DNA from: UBA9926 sp913064795
GTDB taxonomy: Bacteria; Pseudomonadota; Gammaproteobacteria; Pseudomonadales; Azotimanducaceae
Reading direction: 5' to 3'
NCBI GenBank assembly: GCA_045560765.1
Contig: JBJKZD010000007.1
Span: 124,001-188,000, forward strand
DNA length: 64,000 nucleotides
The stretch's first letter is position 1. The number at the start of each line of letters is the position of its first letter. Below are positions 35,989-44,241 of the stretch, in pieces. The notes beneath the pieces are model-generated. The model saw nothing but the letters and a program-made list of their open reading frames with translations. It did no database searches and was not told the DNA's origin. The position numbers were made by a program, and so were the translations under genes.

Positions 35989-38900
35989 TTAATGAAAGTC
36001 CCTGGACTTCATGTTGAAATCATTTAATAGGTGACTGAGGTCCTCGATCTGCCCAGCAACAACATGGATGACTGATTCCTGTCGCTCAAGAATACCCTTA
36101 ACGCGAACCAATTGCCCTCTCAATATGGTGGCTCTAAAACGTGCCAGTACATGATTGAAGATTACAATATTGATGTTGTCTGTTTCGTCCTCTAGCGTCA
36201 TGAAAATAATACCTGACGCTGTGGATGGGCGCTGCCGACCGGTAACAAGACCGGCAACATCAATAAATCGGCCATGACGAATCTGAGATAAGTCTGCAGC
36301 ACGGGCGCAGGTTCGTAGATGCGGATGACTCGGCCTAATAATTGCCATAGGGTGCCTGCCAAGAGTTAATCTCAAGCTTTGATAGTCCGCTCTTACATCG
36401 TCGATTTCCGAGGGTACGGGCAACGGGGCTGCTGGCTCGGGTTGATGGGCTAGAGGCCGAAATAAGGGTGCTGGATCGTGTATGCCAGTAGCCTGCCAAT
36501 GACTTTCATGGCGATGCCCCGAGATTGCTTTGAAGGCGCCGGATTCAACGAGGCAGTTAAGGTCTCGCTCATCGAGTTGTGCATTGTGTTGCAGGGCTTT
36601 CAGGGTTGGTGCCTTGATCTGATCTCGGCATTCAATCAGTCGGCGTGCGCCGGCTTCGCTGAGACCTTTGATGCGTTGAAATCCCAGCCGAATCGCTGGC
36701 TGCGCTTGTTCGTTTTGATGGATTAACCGCTCGCAACGGTCTGGAGTTTCGAGTGTACACTCCCAATCGCTGGCTAAAACATCCACAGGGCGGATGTCTA
36801 AGTTGTGCCGCTGAGCATCTTGGATCAGCTGTGAGGGGCTATAAAACCCCATGGGTTGACTGTTGAGTAAGCCGCAGTAAAAGGCGGCGGGTTCGTGGCG
36901 TTTTAACCACGCGGAAAGGTAGACCAAGAGTGCAAAGCTTGCGGCGTGTGATTCTGGAAAGCCGTAGTCACCGAAGCCCTTAATTTGCTCAAAAAGTCGT
37001 TCAGCAAAGTCAAGATCGTGCCCTCGGTCAAGCATGCCTTGAATCAGTTTGTCGCCGAAATGGCTGAGCCCGCCCTTGCGTTTCCATGCTGCCATGGCCC
37101 GGCGTAGCTGATCGGCTTCACCTGGGGTAAAGCCAGCAGCGACAACCGCAAGTTTAATGACTTGTTCTTGAAAAATAGGGACGCCCAATGTTCTCTCGAG
37201 AACCGAGCGCACACCCTCATTGGCGTAGCTGACGCTGGCGTTCCCCTGGCGTCGCTGCAGGTAAGGATGAACCATCTTTCCTTGAATCGGGCCAGGGCGA
37301 ACAATGGCCACCTGAATGACGAGGTCGTAATAGGTTGCAGGTTTGAGCCGAGGCAGCATTGCCATTTGAGCCCGGGATTCAACTTGAAAGACACCGATGC
37401 TGTCCCCGCGTTGAAGCATTTCATAGGTTGCCCGGTCTTCTCTGGGAATACTGGCAACCGTAATGGCATTGGGTCGAATTTGGTTAACCAGGTCGATCGA
37501 TTTCCTGATGGCTGTCAGCATGCCCAGTGCAAGAATATCAATCTTCAGCAGGCCCAATGCCTCTAGGTCATTTTTGTCCCACTGTATAATGGTCCTGTCG
37601 GGCATGGCTGCGTTTTCGATGGGGACCAGCTGTGACAACGGACCGCTTGAAATGACGAAGCCCCCGACATGCTGTGAGAGGTGTCTTGGGAAGCCCAGAA
37701 TTTCGTCGACCAAGTCGATGTATTGATTAATGACGGCGTTGTGCCCACTGACACCGGCTTCTTCAAAGCGCTCAACCAGCGACGCCTTGCGATCCCACCA
37801 AGAAATGTTGCTGGCAATTTTATCGACAAGGTGTGTATCAAGCCCCAAGGCCTTGCCAACATCGCGTATGGCACTTTTAGGCCGGTAGGTGACAACGGTT
37901 GCAGCCAGGGCCGCGCGCTCGCGAGAATATTTTTTGTAGAGGTACTGTATGACTTCTTCTCGTCGAGAATGTTCAAAATCAACATCGATGTCGGGAGGCT
38001 CGTCCCGTTCTTTAGAAATGAATCGTTCGAACAATAGGCTCACTTCTGCTGGATTGACCTCGGTGATCTCAAGGCAATAGCAGACGGCGCTGTTAGCAGC
38101 CGAGCCTCGGCCTTGGCAGAGAATGTCTTGGTCTTTGGCAAATCGAACAATGTCAAAAACAGTTAAGAAATAGTATTCGTAGTGAAGTTCTTGAATCAGA
38201 TCGAGTTCGTGCTTGATCTGAACCGCGATCTGATCGGGAATGCCCTCTGGCCAGCGTTGAGTTGCTCCAGCCCAAGTCAAATTGGCCAGATATTTACCTG
38301 CTGAGAGTCCTTCCGGTACCAATTCTTCAGGGTACTCGTATCGTAATTCGTCCAGTGAGAAGGTGCATTCAGCGGCCAGAGCAAGCGCGGCATTGCGCCA
38401 TGCTGCTGGATACAGTGCGCTCAGTTCAGTAATCGATTTAAGGTGGCGCTCGCCATTGCTTTGCAATAATCGACCCGCCATTTTGATCGATACACCATGT
38501 CTTATCCCACAAAGGACATCGAGGAGCGGTTTTCTGTTGGGGGCGTGCATGTGGGCTTCGTCACAGGCGACCACCGCGATCGTATGCAACGCTGCTAAAG
38601 ATTTGATCTGGGCTGTTGTTTGTCGGTCAAAACCATTCATACCGAAGGCTGCGCCAATTCTCAGTTGCTCGCCAAAGAGTTGTTTAAGCCTTGTTGCTTG
38701 CTGGTTTTGTGTTTTTAGGTTCTGAAGACTTGGGATCCAGATGCAAAAAATATGGCTGTTAATCCCTTGGAAGTCTTCAAGTTCAAGATGGTATTCGCCT
38801 TTTTTTGATCGTCGTCTGCCAAGGCTGATGAGATTGCAGATAGCGCCATAGCCCTGCCGATCTTTTGCGAGCAGTATAAGGTTCGTGTCCTGGTCGAGTG

Positions 38901-39150
38901 TTAGAAAGCTGCCGATGATCAATTTTATTTGGCGGGACTTGGCTGCGATGTGAGCCTTGACGGCACCGGCCATAGAACACTCATCGGTGATGGCGAGTGC
39001 TGTGTAGCCAAGCTCGGCGGCCTGATGGACCATCTCTTCCGGGTGTGATGCCCCTCTTAAGAAGCTGTAGTTTGTCAAGCAATGTAGGGCCGCATGTTGC
39101 ACATTGGCTTGCTGTCCAGATTGACCTTGAAACGCGGTAAATTTGTTCAC
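35989..39150 (-). CDS. dnaE2: Error-prone DNA polymerase DnaE2 (ImuC)
   Basis: C-family polymerase that, with ImuA and ImuB, performs SOS mutagenic translesion synthesis. It has up to 1053 residues. The N-terminal PHP domain begins ALHCLTNYSFLRGASHPEEM. The polymerase core has QGRGSAANSAVCYCLEIT near 345 and the catalytic acid motif PPDIDVDFEH near 393. A helix-hairpin-helix and a C-terminal OB-fold (AGLVTGRQRPSTASGI) follow. The shown start is GTG 39150 without a Shine-Dalgarno; a GTG at 39102 would give the usual short N-terminus. A LexA box lies about 310 bp upstream, with tandem repeats in between. imuA-imuB, often adjacent, are about 12 kb away. Confidence 0.94.
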   Translation of the reverse strand: MNKFTAFQGQSGQQANVQHAALHCLTNYSFLRGASHPEEMVHQAAELGYTALAITDECSMAGAVKAHIAAKSRQIKLIIGSFLTLDQDTNLILLAKDRQGYGAICNLISLGRRRSKKGEYHLELEDFQGINSHIFCIWIPSLQNLKTQNQQATRLKQLFGEQLRIGAAFGMNGFDRQTTAQIKSLAALHTIAVVACDEAHMHAPNRKPLLDVLCGIRHGVSIKMAGRLLQSNGERHLKSITELSALYPAAWRNAALALAAECTFSLDELRYEYPEELVPEGLSAGKYLANLTWAGATQRWPEGIPDQIAVQIKHELDLIQELHYEYYFLTVFDIVRFAKDQDILCQGRGSAANSAVCYCLEITEVNPAEVSLLFERFISKERDEPPDIDVDFEHSRREEVIQYLYKKYSRERAALAATVVTYRPKSAIRDVGKALGLDTHLVDKIASNISWWDRKASLVERFEEAGVSGHNAVINQYIDLVDEILGFPRHLSQHVGGFVISSGPLSQLVPIENAAMPDRTIIQWDKNDLEALGLLKIDILALGMLTAIRKSIDLVNQIRPNAITVASIPREDRATYEMLQRGDSIGVFQVESRAQMAMLPRLKPATYYDLVIQVAIVRPGPIQGKMVHPYLQRRQGNASVSYANEGVRSVLERTLGVPIFQEQVIKLAVVAAGFTPGEADQLRRAMAAWKRKGGLSHFGDKLIQGMLDRGHDLDFAERLFEQIKGFGDYGFPESHAASFALLVYLSAWLKRHEPAAFYCGLLNSQPMGFYSPSQLIQDAQRHNLDIRPVDVLASDWECTLETPDRCERLIHQNEQAQPAIRLGFQRIKGLSEAGARRLIECRDQIKAPTLKALQHNAQLDERDLNCLVESGAFKAISGHRHESHWQATGIHDPAPLFRPLAHQPEPAAPLPVPSEIDDVRADYQSLRLTLGRHPMAIIRPSHPHLRTCARAADLSQIRHGRFIDVAGLVTGRQRPSTASGIIFMTLEDETDNINIVIFNHVLARFRATILRGQLVRVKGILERQESVIHVVAGQIEDLSHLLNDFNMKSRDFH

Positions 39151-39191
39151 TGAAAAATATTAATGTTGATTGAAGATAAATCGCTCAAAGA

Positions 39192-39229
39192 AGCTGTCCA
39201 AAAAAGCTGTCCAAAAAAGCTGTCCAAAG
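39192..39229. repeat. 13-bp tandem repeat, three copies (dnaE2 leader)
   Basis: The unit AGCTGTCCAAAAA is repeated three times with a 13-bp period (third copy ends AAAGA). It lies 42-79 bp upstream of the dnaE2 GTG, between the LexA box and the gene. Confidence 0.9.
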
Positions 39230-39267
39230 AAGTCAGGGATATTGTTGGAACGCGGTTTTGACGATTT

Positions 39268-39370
39268 TCTTATGGACTGTTTTTATTGCCTGTTTTTATT
39301 GCCTGTCTTTAATGGCTGACTTTATTCACCAGCTTTATTTGTAGCTTTACTCATCAGCTTTATTCGCCGG
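39268..39370. repeat. Degenerate 13-bp tandem repeat, about eight copies (dnaE2 leader)
   Basis: Consecutive units begin at 39268, 39281, 39294, 39307, 39320, 39333 (12 bp), 39345 and 39358. The copies at 39281 and 39294 are identical (TTTTATTGCCTGT); others such as CTTTATTCACCAG and CTTTATTCGCCGG diverge. The period equals that of the neighbouring three-copy array. There is no coding potential. The rest of 39151-39664 holds the LexA box and nothing else I recognise. Confidence 0.85.
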
Positions 39371-39455
39371 TTTCCTCGGTTGCGAATCAGGCGCGATGTT
39401 CAAGGCTGCGCTTAGGTTGAGCCAAGGAAGGCAGGCGTGGATAATTTTCTAAATA

Positions 39456-39471
39456 CTGTACAAATATACAG
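39456..39471. promoter_or_regulatory. LexA (SOS) box between dnaE2 and tdk
   Basis: CTGTACAAATATACAG fits the LexA consensus CTGT-N8-ACAG exactly. The flanks extend the symmetry to 10-bp arms (39451-39460 and 39467-39476). It lies about 305 bp upstream of dnaE2 and about 195 bp upstream of tdk. dnaE2 is the expected target by family knowledge; the distance implies a long leader or an unseen promoter. Confidence 0.88.
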
Positions 39472-39664
39472 TATTTAGAGGTGAGTGCAAGTCCCTTGCC
39501 GGTAGCTCATCGATGCGAGTCCGTTCTGAGGACGCTTGAACGAGATTTCTAAAGGTCTTTAAAAGCCCCTTTGATTTGATATATTGACTGCTTCGACAGT
39601 GCCGCATCATTTTCCTGACCGCGATGGGCGATTGAGGCGCAATGTGGTTTGAGACTAAGGCTCG

Positions 39665-40243
39665 ATGGCCAAACTTTATTTCTATTACTCTTCAATGAAT
39701 GCAGGCAAGTCAGCGTCGCTTCTGCAATCAAGTTACAATTATCAAGAGCGGGGTTTAACAACGCTGTTGCTGTGTCCAGCGCTTGATGACCGATACGGGC
39801 AAAACAAAATTACTTCCCGAATCGGCATCTCAGCTGCGGCGCAAGGGTTCGGTCGGGATGAGGATCTATTTGAGCTTCTGACCGTAGCGCGCCAAACGAC
39901 GCCTGTTCACTGCATCATGATTGATGAAGCGCAGTTTTTAACAAAGATGCAGGTTCATCAACTAGGAAGAATCTGTGATGAGCTTGATATCCCTGTGCTT
40001 GCTTATGGCCTGAGAACAGATTTTCAGGCTGAACCTTTCGAAGGTAGCCAGTATTTGTTGGCCTGGGCCGACAATCTAAAAGAGCTCAAGGCGATCTGTC
40101 ATTGTGGCCAAAAAGCCACCATGGTTTTGCGGATGGATGACCAGGGTCAAGTGGTTACCGAGGGAGCTCAGATCGCGATTGGTGGAAATGCCGACTATGT
40201 TTCTGTCTGTCGTAAGCACTACACTGCCCAAGCGCCTGGGTGA
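39665..40243 (+). CDS. tdk: Thymidine kinase
   Basis: Phosphorylates thymidine to dTMP in nucleotide salvage; cytosolic tetramer. It has 192 residues of the type II (TK1-like) family. P-loop SSMNAGKSASLLQ with GKS at 14-16, Walker-B-like MIDEAQFL near 90 with the catalytic Glu, and the lasso/zinc domain with CHCG near 155 and CRKH near 184. It is transcribed divergently from dnaE2, and the shared 514-bp region contains a LexA box, so SOS control of tdk is conceivable but not shown. Confidence 0.95.
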   Translation: MAKLYFYYSSMNAGKSASLLQSSYNYQERGLTTLLLCPALDDRYGQNKITSRIGISAAAQGFGRDEDLFELLTVARQTTPVHCIMIDEAQFLTKMQVHQLGRICDELDIPVLAYGLRTDFQAEPFEGSQYLLAWADNLKELKAICHCGQKATMVLRMDDQGQVVTEGAQIAIGGNADYVSVCRKHYTAQAPG

Positions 40244-40639
40244 TCAAAGGTTCGTACCTGTGGTTTTAAAGGGGGTTGTCAGAGAGCTCTGGAGCGAAGA
40301 GTTAGCCTATTTTTTCGAGCGTACTAAAGCACCGGTGCGCAGGGCTGGAAACGGCTCCGAAGCATACTCGTCATGGACCATCGCCGCCGTGCTCATCGGT
40401 AGTTCTACGACAACCGTGACAGAATAACAGACCGTAGAAGTGGTTAAATTAAGACGTTAGAACAACAAACAGATAAGATGACCATCCTAAGGCGTGCTGA
40501 TTATCGCCCCCGCTTGAGGCCGTAGTAGCGTTGCCTTGAGGCCGTAATAGCGTTGCCTCGAGCCTGTGATAGGGCCGAATCAAGACAGTCCGCCTGTAAA
40601 AGTTTTAACCGAGCATAACAACCTGACGAGGAGATCATC
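40244..40639. other. Intergenic region downstream of tdk
   Basis: About 400 bp without a convincing gene. A frame ending at 40427 is the read-through of a tdk shadow frame and has no family resemblance. The only clear structure is the 22-bp tandem repeat at 40513-40572. A good ribosome site (GACGAGGAG) precedes the next gene. Confidence 0.45.
40513..40572. repeat. 22-bp tandem repeat, about 2.7 copies
   Basis: Units begin at 40513, 40535 and 40557. The first two differ at one position (unit CTTGAGGCCGTAGTAGCGTT plus GC); the third is partial and diverged. Non-coding, 70 bp upstream of the CurA-like gene. Confidence 0.88.
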
Positions 40640-41650
40640 ATGCAAAACCAACAGTGGCAGCTCAAAACGCGACCCCACGGACTTATCGGCGAAGAGCACT
40701 TTGAGCGGGTGGTCAGTGATCTGCCAGGTCTCGAGGACGGCGGGGTACTGGTTAAGAATCTGTATCTTTCTTTTGATCCAACCCAACGCGGCTGGGTTAA
40801 CGATACAGAGAGTTATATGCCGCCGGTTGCCATTGGCGAAGTGATGCGTGCAGGTACGGTGGGGCAGGTTGTCTCCTCTAAGAACGAGCGTTTTAAGGTT
40901 GGTGATTTGGTTCAAGGCCTCGGCGGATGGCAAGAATATTTTATCAGCGATCAAGGCACCGGGCTGAGTTCGGTCCCTGAGGGGGTGACGCCGCAAGAAG
41001 CCTTAGGGATTTTCGGAACCACAGGGTTGACCGCGTATTTCGGCCTCCTTGATCTCAGTGACCCCAAACCAGGGGATACAGTTTTAATCTCCGGCGCTGC
41101 CGGAGCGACGGGTTCAGTGGCGGGTCAGATCGCTAAGCTAAAAGGCGCGCGAGTGATTGGCATCGCCGGGGGACCAGAAAAATGTCGATGGTTAACGGAG
41201 ACTGCAGGGTTTGATGCTGCGATCGACTATAAAAATGAATCAGTCCCGGACGGTATAGCCCGTCTCTGCCCGAATCGAATCAACGTCTTTTTTGACAATG
41301 TGGGTGGCGGGATTCTTGAAGCGGCTTTAGACCATCTTGCGATGAACGCGAGAGTCATCCTGTGTGGGGGTATTTCGGGCTATAACGAGACTGAGCCCAT
41401 GCCCGGCCCGAAGAATATTATGAATCTTGTGATCACGCGCTCGCGAATGGAGGGCTTTATCGTGATTGACTATATGAACAGAGTTGGCGAATTTTTGACC
41501 GAGATGTTGCCCTGGTATCGGTCGGGTCAAATTGTTCATTTAGAAGACGTTCAAGAAGGTTTTGATGAGATCCCGAACACACTGCAGCGATTGTTTTCCG
41601 GGAAAAATTTGGGCAAACAATTACTCAAATTAGCCGAACCCGAGTCCTAA
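40640..41650 (+). CDS. Zinc-free NADP-dependent oxidoreductase (CurA/PTGR-like MDR)
   Basis: A medium-chain dehydrogenase/reductase of 336 residues in the leukotriene B4 12-hydroxydehydrogenase / curcumin reductase group, which reduces double bonds of alpha,beta-unsaturated ketones with NADPH. The dinucleotide loop is SGAAGATGSVAGQIAKLKG near 150 (AASGAVG-type). It lacks the zinc ligands of alcohol dehydrogenases. Typical blocks: FDPTQRGWVND near 48, GTTGLTAYFGL near 125 and FFDNVGGGILEAAL near 217. The next gene starts four bases later, so they are probably co-transcribed. Confidence 0.9.
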   Translation: MQNQQWQLKTRPHGLIGEEHFERVVSDLPGLEDGGVLVKNLYLSFDPTQRGWVNDTESYMPPVAIGEVMRAGTVGQVVSSKNERFKVGDLVQGLGGWQEYFISDQGTGLSSVPEGVTPQEALGIFGTTGLTAYFGLLDLSDPKPGDTVLISGAAGATGSVAGQIAKLKGARVIGIAGGPEKCRWLTETAGFDAAIDYKNESVPDGIARLCPNRINVFFDNVGGGILEAALDHLAMNARVILCGGISGYNETEPMPGPKNIMNLVITRSRMEGFIVIDYMNRVGEFLTEMLPWYRSGQIVHLEDVQEGFDEIPNTLQRLFSGKNLGKQLLKLAEPES

Positions 41651-41654
41651 TCGA

Positions 41655-42116
41655 ATGAACGAAACCCCAGGAGCCATTTGGGTCGATGCAGATGCTTGTC
41701 CGGTGCCGATCAAAGAGATGCTGTTTAAAGCCGCTGCGCGTACCGGAATGTCGCTCACCCTGATCGCCAATCATTCGATGCGGGTGCCTTCTGGAGACAA
41801 TATTCGGTTCATCTTGGTCCCTAAAGGCTATGATGTTGCAGATAACAGACTGACCGCCGAGGTCACTTCGGGTGATCTCGTAGTGACTTCAGACATTCCC
41901 TTGGCCGCTGAATTAATCGAAAAAGGTGCTGAGGTTGTCAACCCACGCGGTGATATTTATTCGGTGGAAAACATAAAAGCGCGCTTGACCATGCGAGATT
42001 TTATGGAAACCATGCGCGCCAGCGGCGTGCAAAGCGGCGGCCCAGCTCCGCTCTCCGCGAAAGATCGTCAAAAATTTGCAGGTGTACTTGATCGGTATTG
42101 CCAATCGAGACATTGA
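41655..42116 (+). CDS. YaiI/YqxD (DUF188) family protein
   Basis: A 153-residue cytosolic protein of the YaiI/YqxD family, a PIN-like fold of unknown function. Typical blocks are IWVDADACPVPIKEML at residues 8-23, VPSGDNIRFILVPKGYDVADN near 40-60, DLVVTSDIPLAAELIEKGA near 77 and NPRGDIYSVENIKARLTMRD near 100. The conserved acidic residues of a nuclease-like site are present, but activity is not established. It starts four bases after the CurA-like gene. Confidence 0.92.
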   Translation: MNETPGAIWVDADACPVPIKEMLFKAAARTGMSLTLIANHSMRVPSGDNIRFILVPKGYDVADNRLTAEVTSGDLVVTSDIPLAAELIEKGAEVVNPRGDIYSVENIKARLTMRDFMETMRASGVQSGGPAPLSAKDRQKFAGVLDRYCQSRH

Positions 42117-42165
42117 TGGATTTTTTAACAGGCAAAATGCGTGAGCGTTCATAAGGGAGGCGGGC

Positions 42166-42654
42166 TTGAAAATCCGAAAAAATAGTGTGGTCGCGATGGA
42201 CTATCGTGTGCTCGATGAGGCCGGCGTGACCCTTGAGCAGATGAAAGATGAACCGATGGTTTATTTACATGGTCATCGCAATATTTTGCCAGCGCTCGAG
42301 GAGGCGATGGATGGCCATGAGATTGGGGATCATGTTCGCGTTGAGCTGCCGCCGGCTAAAGCTTACGGGTTACGTCAGGAGGATCGGACGGATCGCGTGC
42401 CAATCAAGCATCTGGAAAAACCGCCCCGGCGAATTCGAGCTGGAGATCTGGTTCGGGTCAGAACCCAGCAAGGCCCTAGGGATGCTGTCGTCGTTAAGGT
42501 TGGGCGCTTTAACGTTGATTTAGATAGTAACCATCCGTATGCGGGCAAGACATTGACCTTTGAATTGGATATTCAAGCGGTCCGTCCAGCCACAGCAGAG
42601 GAGATCGCCCACGGCCATAGTCATGGTATTGAGGGAACTTCGGGACACGACTAG
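42166..42654 (+). CDS. SlyD-like FKBP-type peptidyl-prolyl isomerase
   Basis: A 162-residue cytosolic proline isomerase/chaperone. It has the split FKBP domain with the insert-in-flap chaperone domain of SlyD: VVAMDYRVLDEAGVTLEQ at 8-25, YLHGHRNILPALEEAMDGHE near 33, LPPAKAYGLR near 61, and a C-terminal FKBP strand near 135. The short His-rich tail HGHSHG near 150 recalls the metal-binding tail of SlyD, though much shorter. The start is TTG at 42166 with AAGGGAGG upstream. Confidence 0.9.
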   Translation: MKIRKNSVVAMDYRVLDEAGVTLEQMKDEPMVYLHGHRNILPALEEAMDGHEIGDHVRVELPPAKAYGLRQEDRTDRVPIKHLEKPPRRIRAGDLVRVRTQQGPRDAVVVKVGRFNVDLDSNHPYAGKTLTFELDIQAVRPATAEEIAHGHSHGIEGTSGHD

Positions 42655-42669
42655 TGCCTTGATGGAGCG

Positions 42670-43467
42670 TTAGTGGCCTTGCCAGTTTGGGGGTCTTTTT
42701 TCTGAAAAGGCGCGGGGGCCCTCGTTTGCATCGAGGCTTTTTCGGCGTTTTTCCTCCTCCGGGTCAACCCTGATATAAGCCTCAGGAAGCGGTAAGTTTA
42801 ACCCTTTAAGGGCTGATGCTTTTGTGGCTCTGACGGCCAGGGGTGCGCACTGAATAATGTCTGCAGCATAGCCTTCTACCGTCTCCCGCAGTTTGGACGT
42901 CGGTACGACCTCGTTGATCAGTCCAAGTTCAAAGGCTCGATGGGCTGAAAAGTGTCGTCCTGTCAAAAGATAGCCCATCGCAGGTTTTAAACCGATTTGA
43001 CGGGGCAAACGGTGTACACCACCACTGCCGGCGATCAAGCCACGTCTAGGTTCGGGTAATCCGAAGTTGGCTTGCTCGGACGCGATAATGATGTCGCAGG
43101 CCAAAGCGATTTCTAGGCCGCCTCCCAGCGCATAGCCGTTGACCATTGCAATCAGAGGCTTGGGAAAGTCAAAACGCTCCGTAATGTGCGTCGTGTTGCT
43201 TTGATACTTAAGGGCTGCTTGTTGATTCTCTTCTGAAGCGCCGGCCAGTTGTGCATTGGCTTTTAAGTCCATTCCTGCGCAGAAGGCACGATCTCCGGCG
43301 CCGGTGATGATGCCCAGCCAGATGTCGTTATCCGATTCGATTTGATTCAGGTGTTCCGACAGTTGCCACTTCAGTTCTGGATTGAGGGCGTTCATAGCCT
43401 CGGGTCGGTCGAGGGTGATCCAGGCAACATGATTAGCGATTGAAAATTGGGTGGTGTTGGTTTTCAT
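42670..43467 (-). CDS. Enoyl-CoA hydratase/isomerase family protein
   Basis: A crotonase-fold protein of 265 residues that probably hydrates enoyl-CoA. The oxyanion-hole segments are AFCAGMDLKA near 61 and ALGGGLEIALACDII near 113, with one candidate catalytic Glu in GGLEIAL. The second position usually held by Glu in PExxLG reads PEPRRGLIAGSGG near 140, so E is kept in PEPRRG. The C-terminus FSEKRPPNWQGH is typical of the family. It is 24 bp downstream of the Nudix gene on the same strand, within an acyl-CoA operon. Confidence 0.9.
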   Translation of the reverse strand: MKTNTTQFSIANHVAWITLDRPEAMNALNPELKWQLSEHLNQIESDNDIWLGIITGAGDRAFCAGMDLKANAQLAGASEENQQAALKYQSNTTHITERFDFPKPLIAMVNGYALGGGLEIALACDIIIASEQANFGLPEPRRGLIAGSGGVHRLPRQIGLKPAMGYLLTGRHFSAHRAFELGLINEVVPTSKLRETVEGYAADIIQCAPLAVRATKASALKGLNLPLPEAYIRVDPEEEKRRKSLDANEGPRAFSEKRPPNWQGH

Positions 43468-43491
43468 CGGCTATACCTCAGAAAAACAGCA

Positions 43492-44241
43492 TTAGGTTGC
43501 TGCTGATGTGTCAGTAGGAGGAAGGATGGGGCGATGATGCTCGAAGGTTTGACGGTTTTCAGCCATCTCCATCAGAGCCTCAATATTTTCATAGCCATTA
43601 AGCGTGTCGAGCTGTTTGGTCGTCACTCGCATCATATCAAAGTCACCTGCTGCGTTTCGCTGCAGGGCGTCCCTCGGAGAAATCCAAAGACTATCGGTGG
43701 TTTCTTGACCATCATGGAGGTGCAACTGATGCGCTGGTGCGATGGCGATGAAGAAGCGGGTATCAAAGCGTCGAGGACGACCCTCGGGGGTCACCCAGCG
43801 ATTAAAGAAATGAAGTTGGTCAAGCGCAAGGGAGAGGGATTCGTTGCGGCAGAGGTCTATCATTGAGTTTTTCTCTGCATGGATAGCCGATCGATATTCT
43901 TGGGTATCGATGTTTTTTGTATCGACGAGCTGATCGTCAAGGTTGTAGGCAAGCAGAATGCCAGCTTCTTCAAATGTCTCTCGGATGGCGGCTACCCAAC
44001 ACGCCTGCCATTGATCGCCAAGCGCGTTCTTCTGGGCCCTTTGCTTTGGGCTCAAGGGGCTGAGGTGCGGTTGCAGCGCTGGATCGCCATCACGAGCATC
44101 GATTTTTCCCCCAGGGAAAACATACATACCGCCGGCAAAGACGGCTGCATTGGTGCGCTTGAGCATCAAAATTTCAAATTGGGAGGCACTGGGTCGGGCG
44201 ATGATGACCGTCGCGGCGGGTCGAATTGGTTGCTCAGACAT
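43492..44241 (-). CDS. Nudix hydrolase with interrupted Nudix box (NUDT19-like)
   Basis: A 249-residue Nudix protein that would hydrolyse a nucleoside diphosphate linked to another moiety. The box starts MYVFPGGKIDARDGD near residue 37 and resumes only about 35 residues later as WVAAIRETFEEAGILL, giving the REtfEEaG core. Such an insertion occurs in NUDT19/RP2-type enzymes, which act on CoA and acyl-CoA. That fits the neighbours: a CoA-transferase whose stop overlaps this start by eight bases, and an enoyl-CoA hydratase downstream. CoA diphosphatase activity is inference. Confidence 0.85.
   Translation of the reverse strand: MSEQPIRPAATVIIARPSASQFEILMLKRTNAAVFAGGMYVFPGGKIDARDGDPALQPHLSPLSPKQRAQKNALGDQWQACWVAAIRETFEEAGILLAYNLDDQLVDTKNIDTQEYRSAIHAEKNSMIDLCRNESLSLALDQLHFFNRWVTPEGRPRRFDTRFFIAIAPAHQLHLHDGQETTDSLWISPRDALQRNAAGDFDMMRVTTKQLDTLNGYENIEALMEMAENRQTFEHHRPILPPTDTSAAT

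Noticed and set aside
39192..39370. Tandem arrays as a CRISPR
   Set aside because: Units are 13 bp and directly abutting, with no unique spacers and no cas genes in the window.
40104..40427. 107-codon frame extending past tdk
   Set aside because: Its first half is a shadow of tdk; the remainder shows no conserved motif and has no own start signal.
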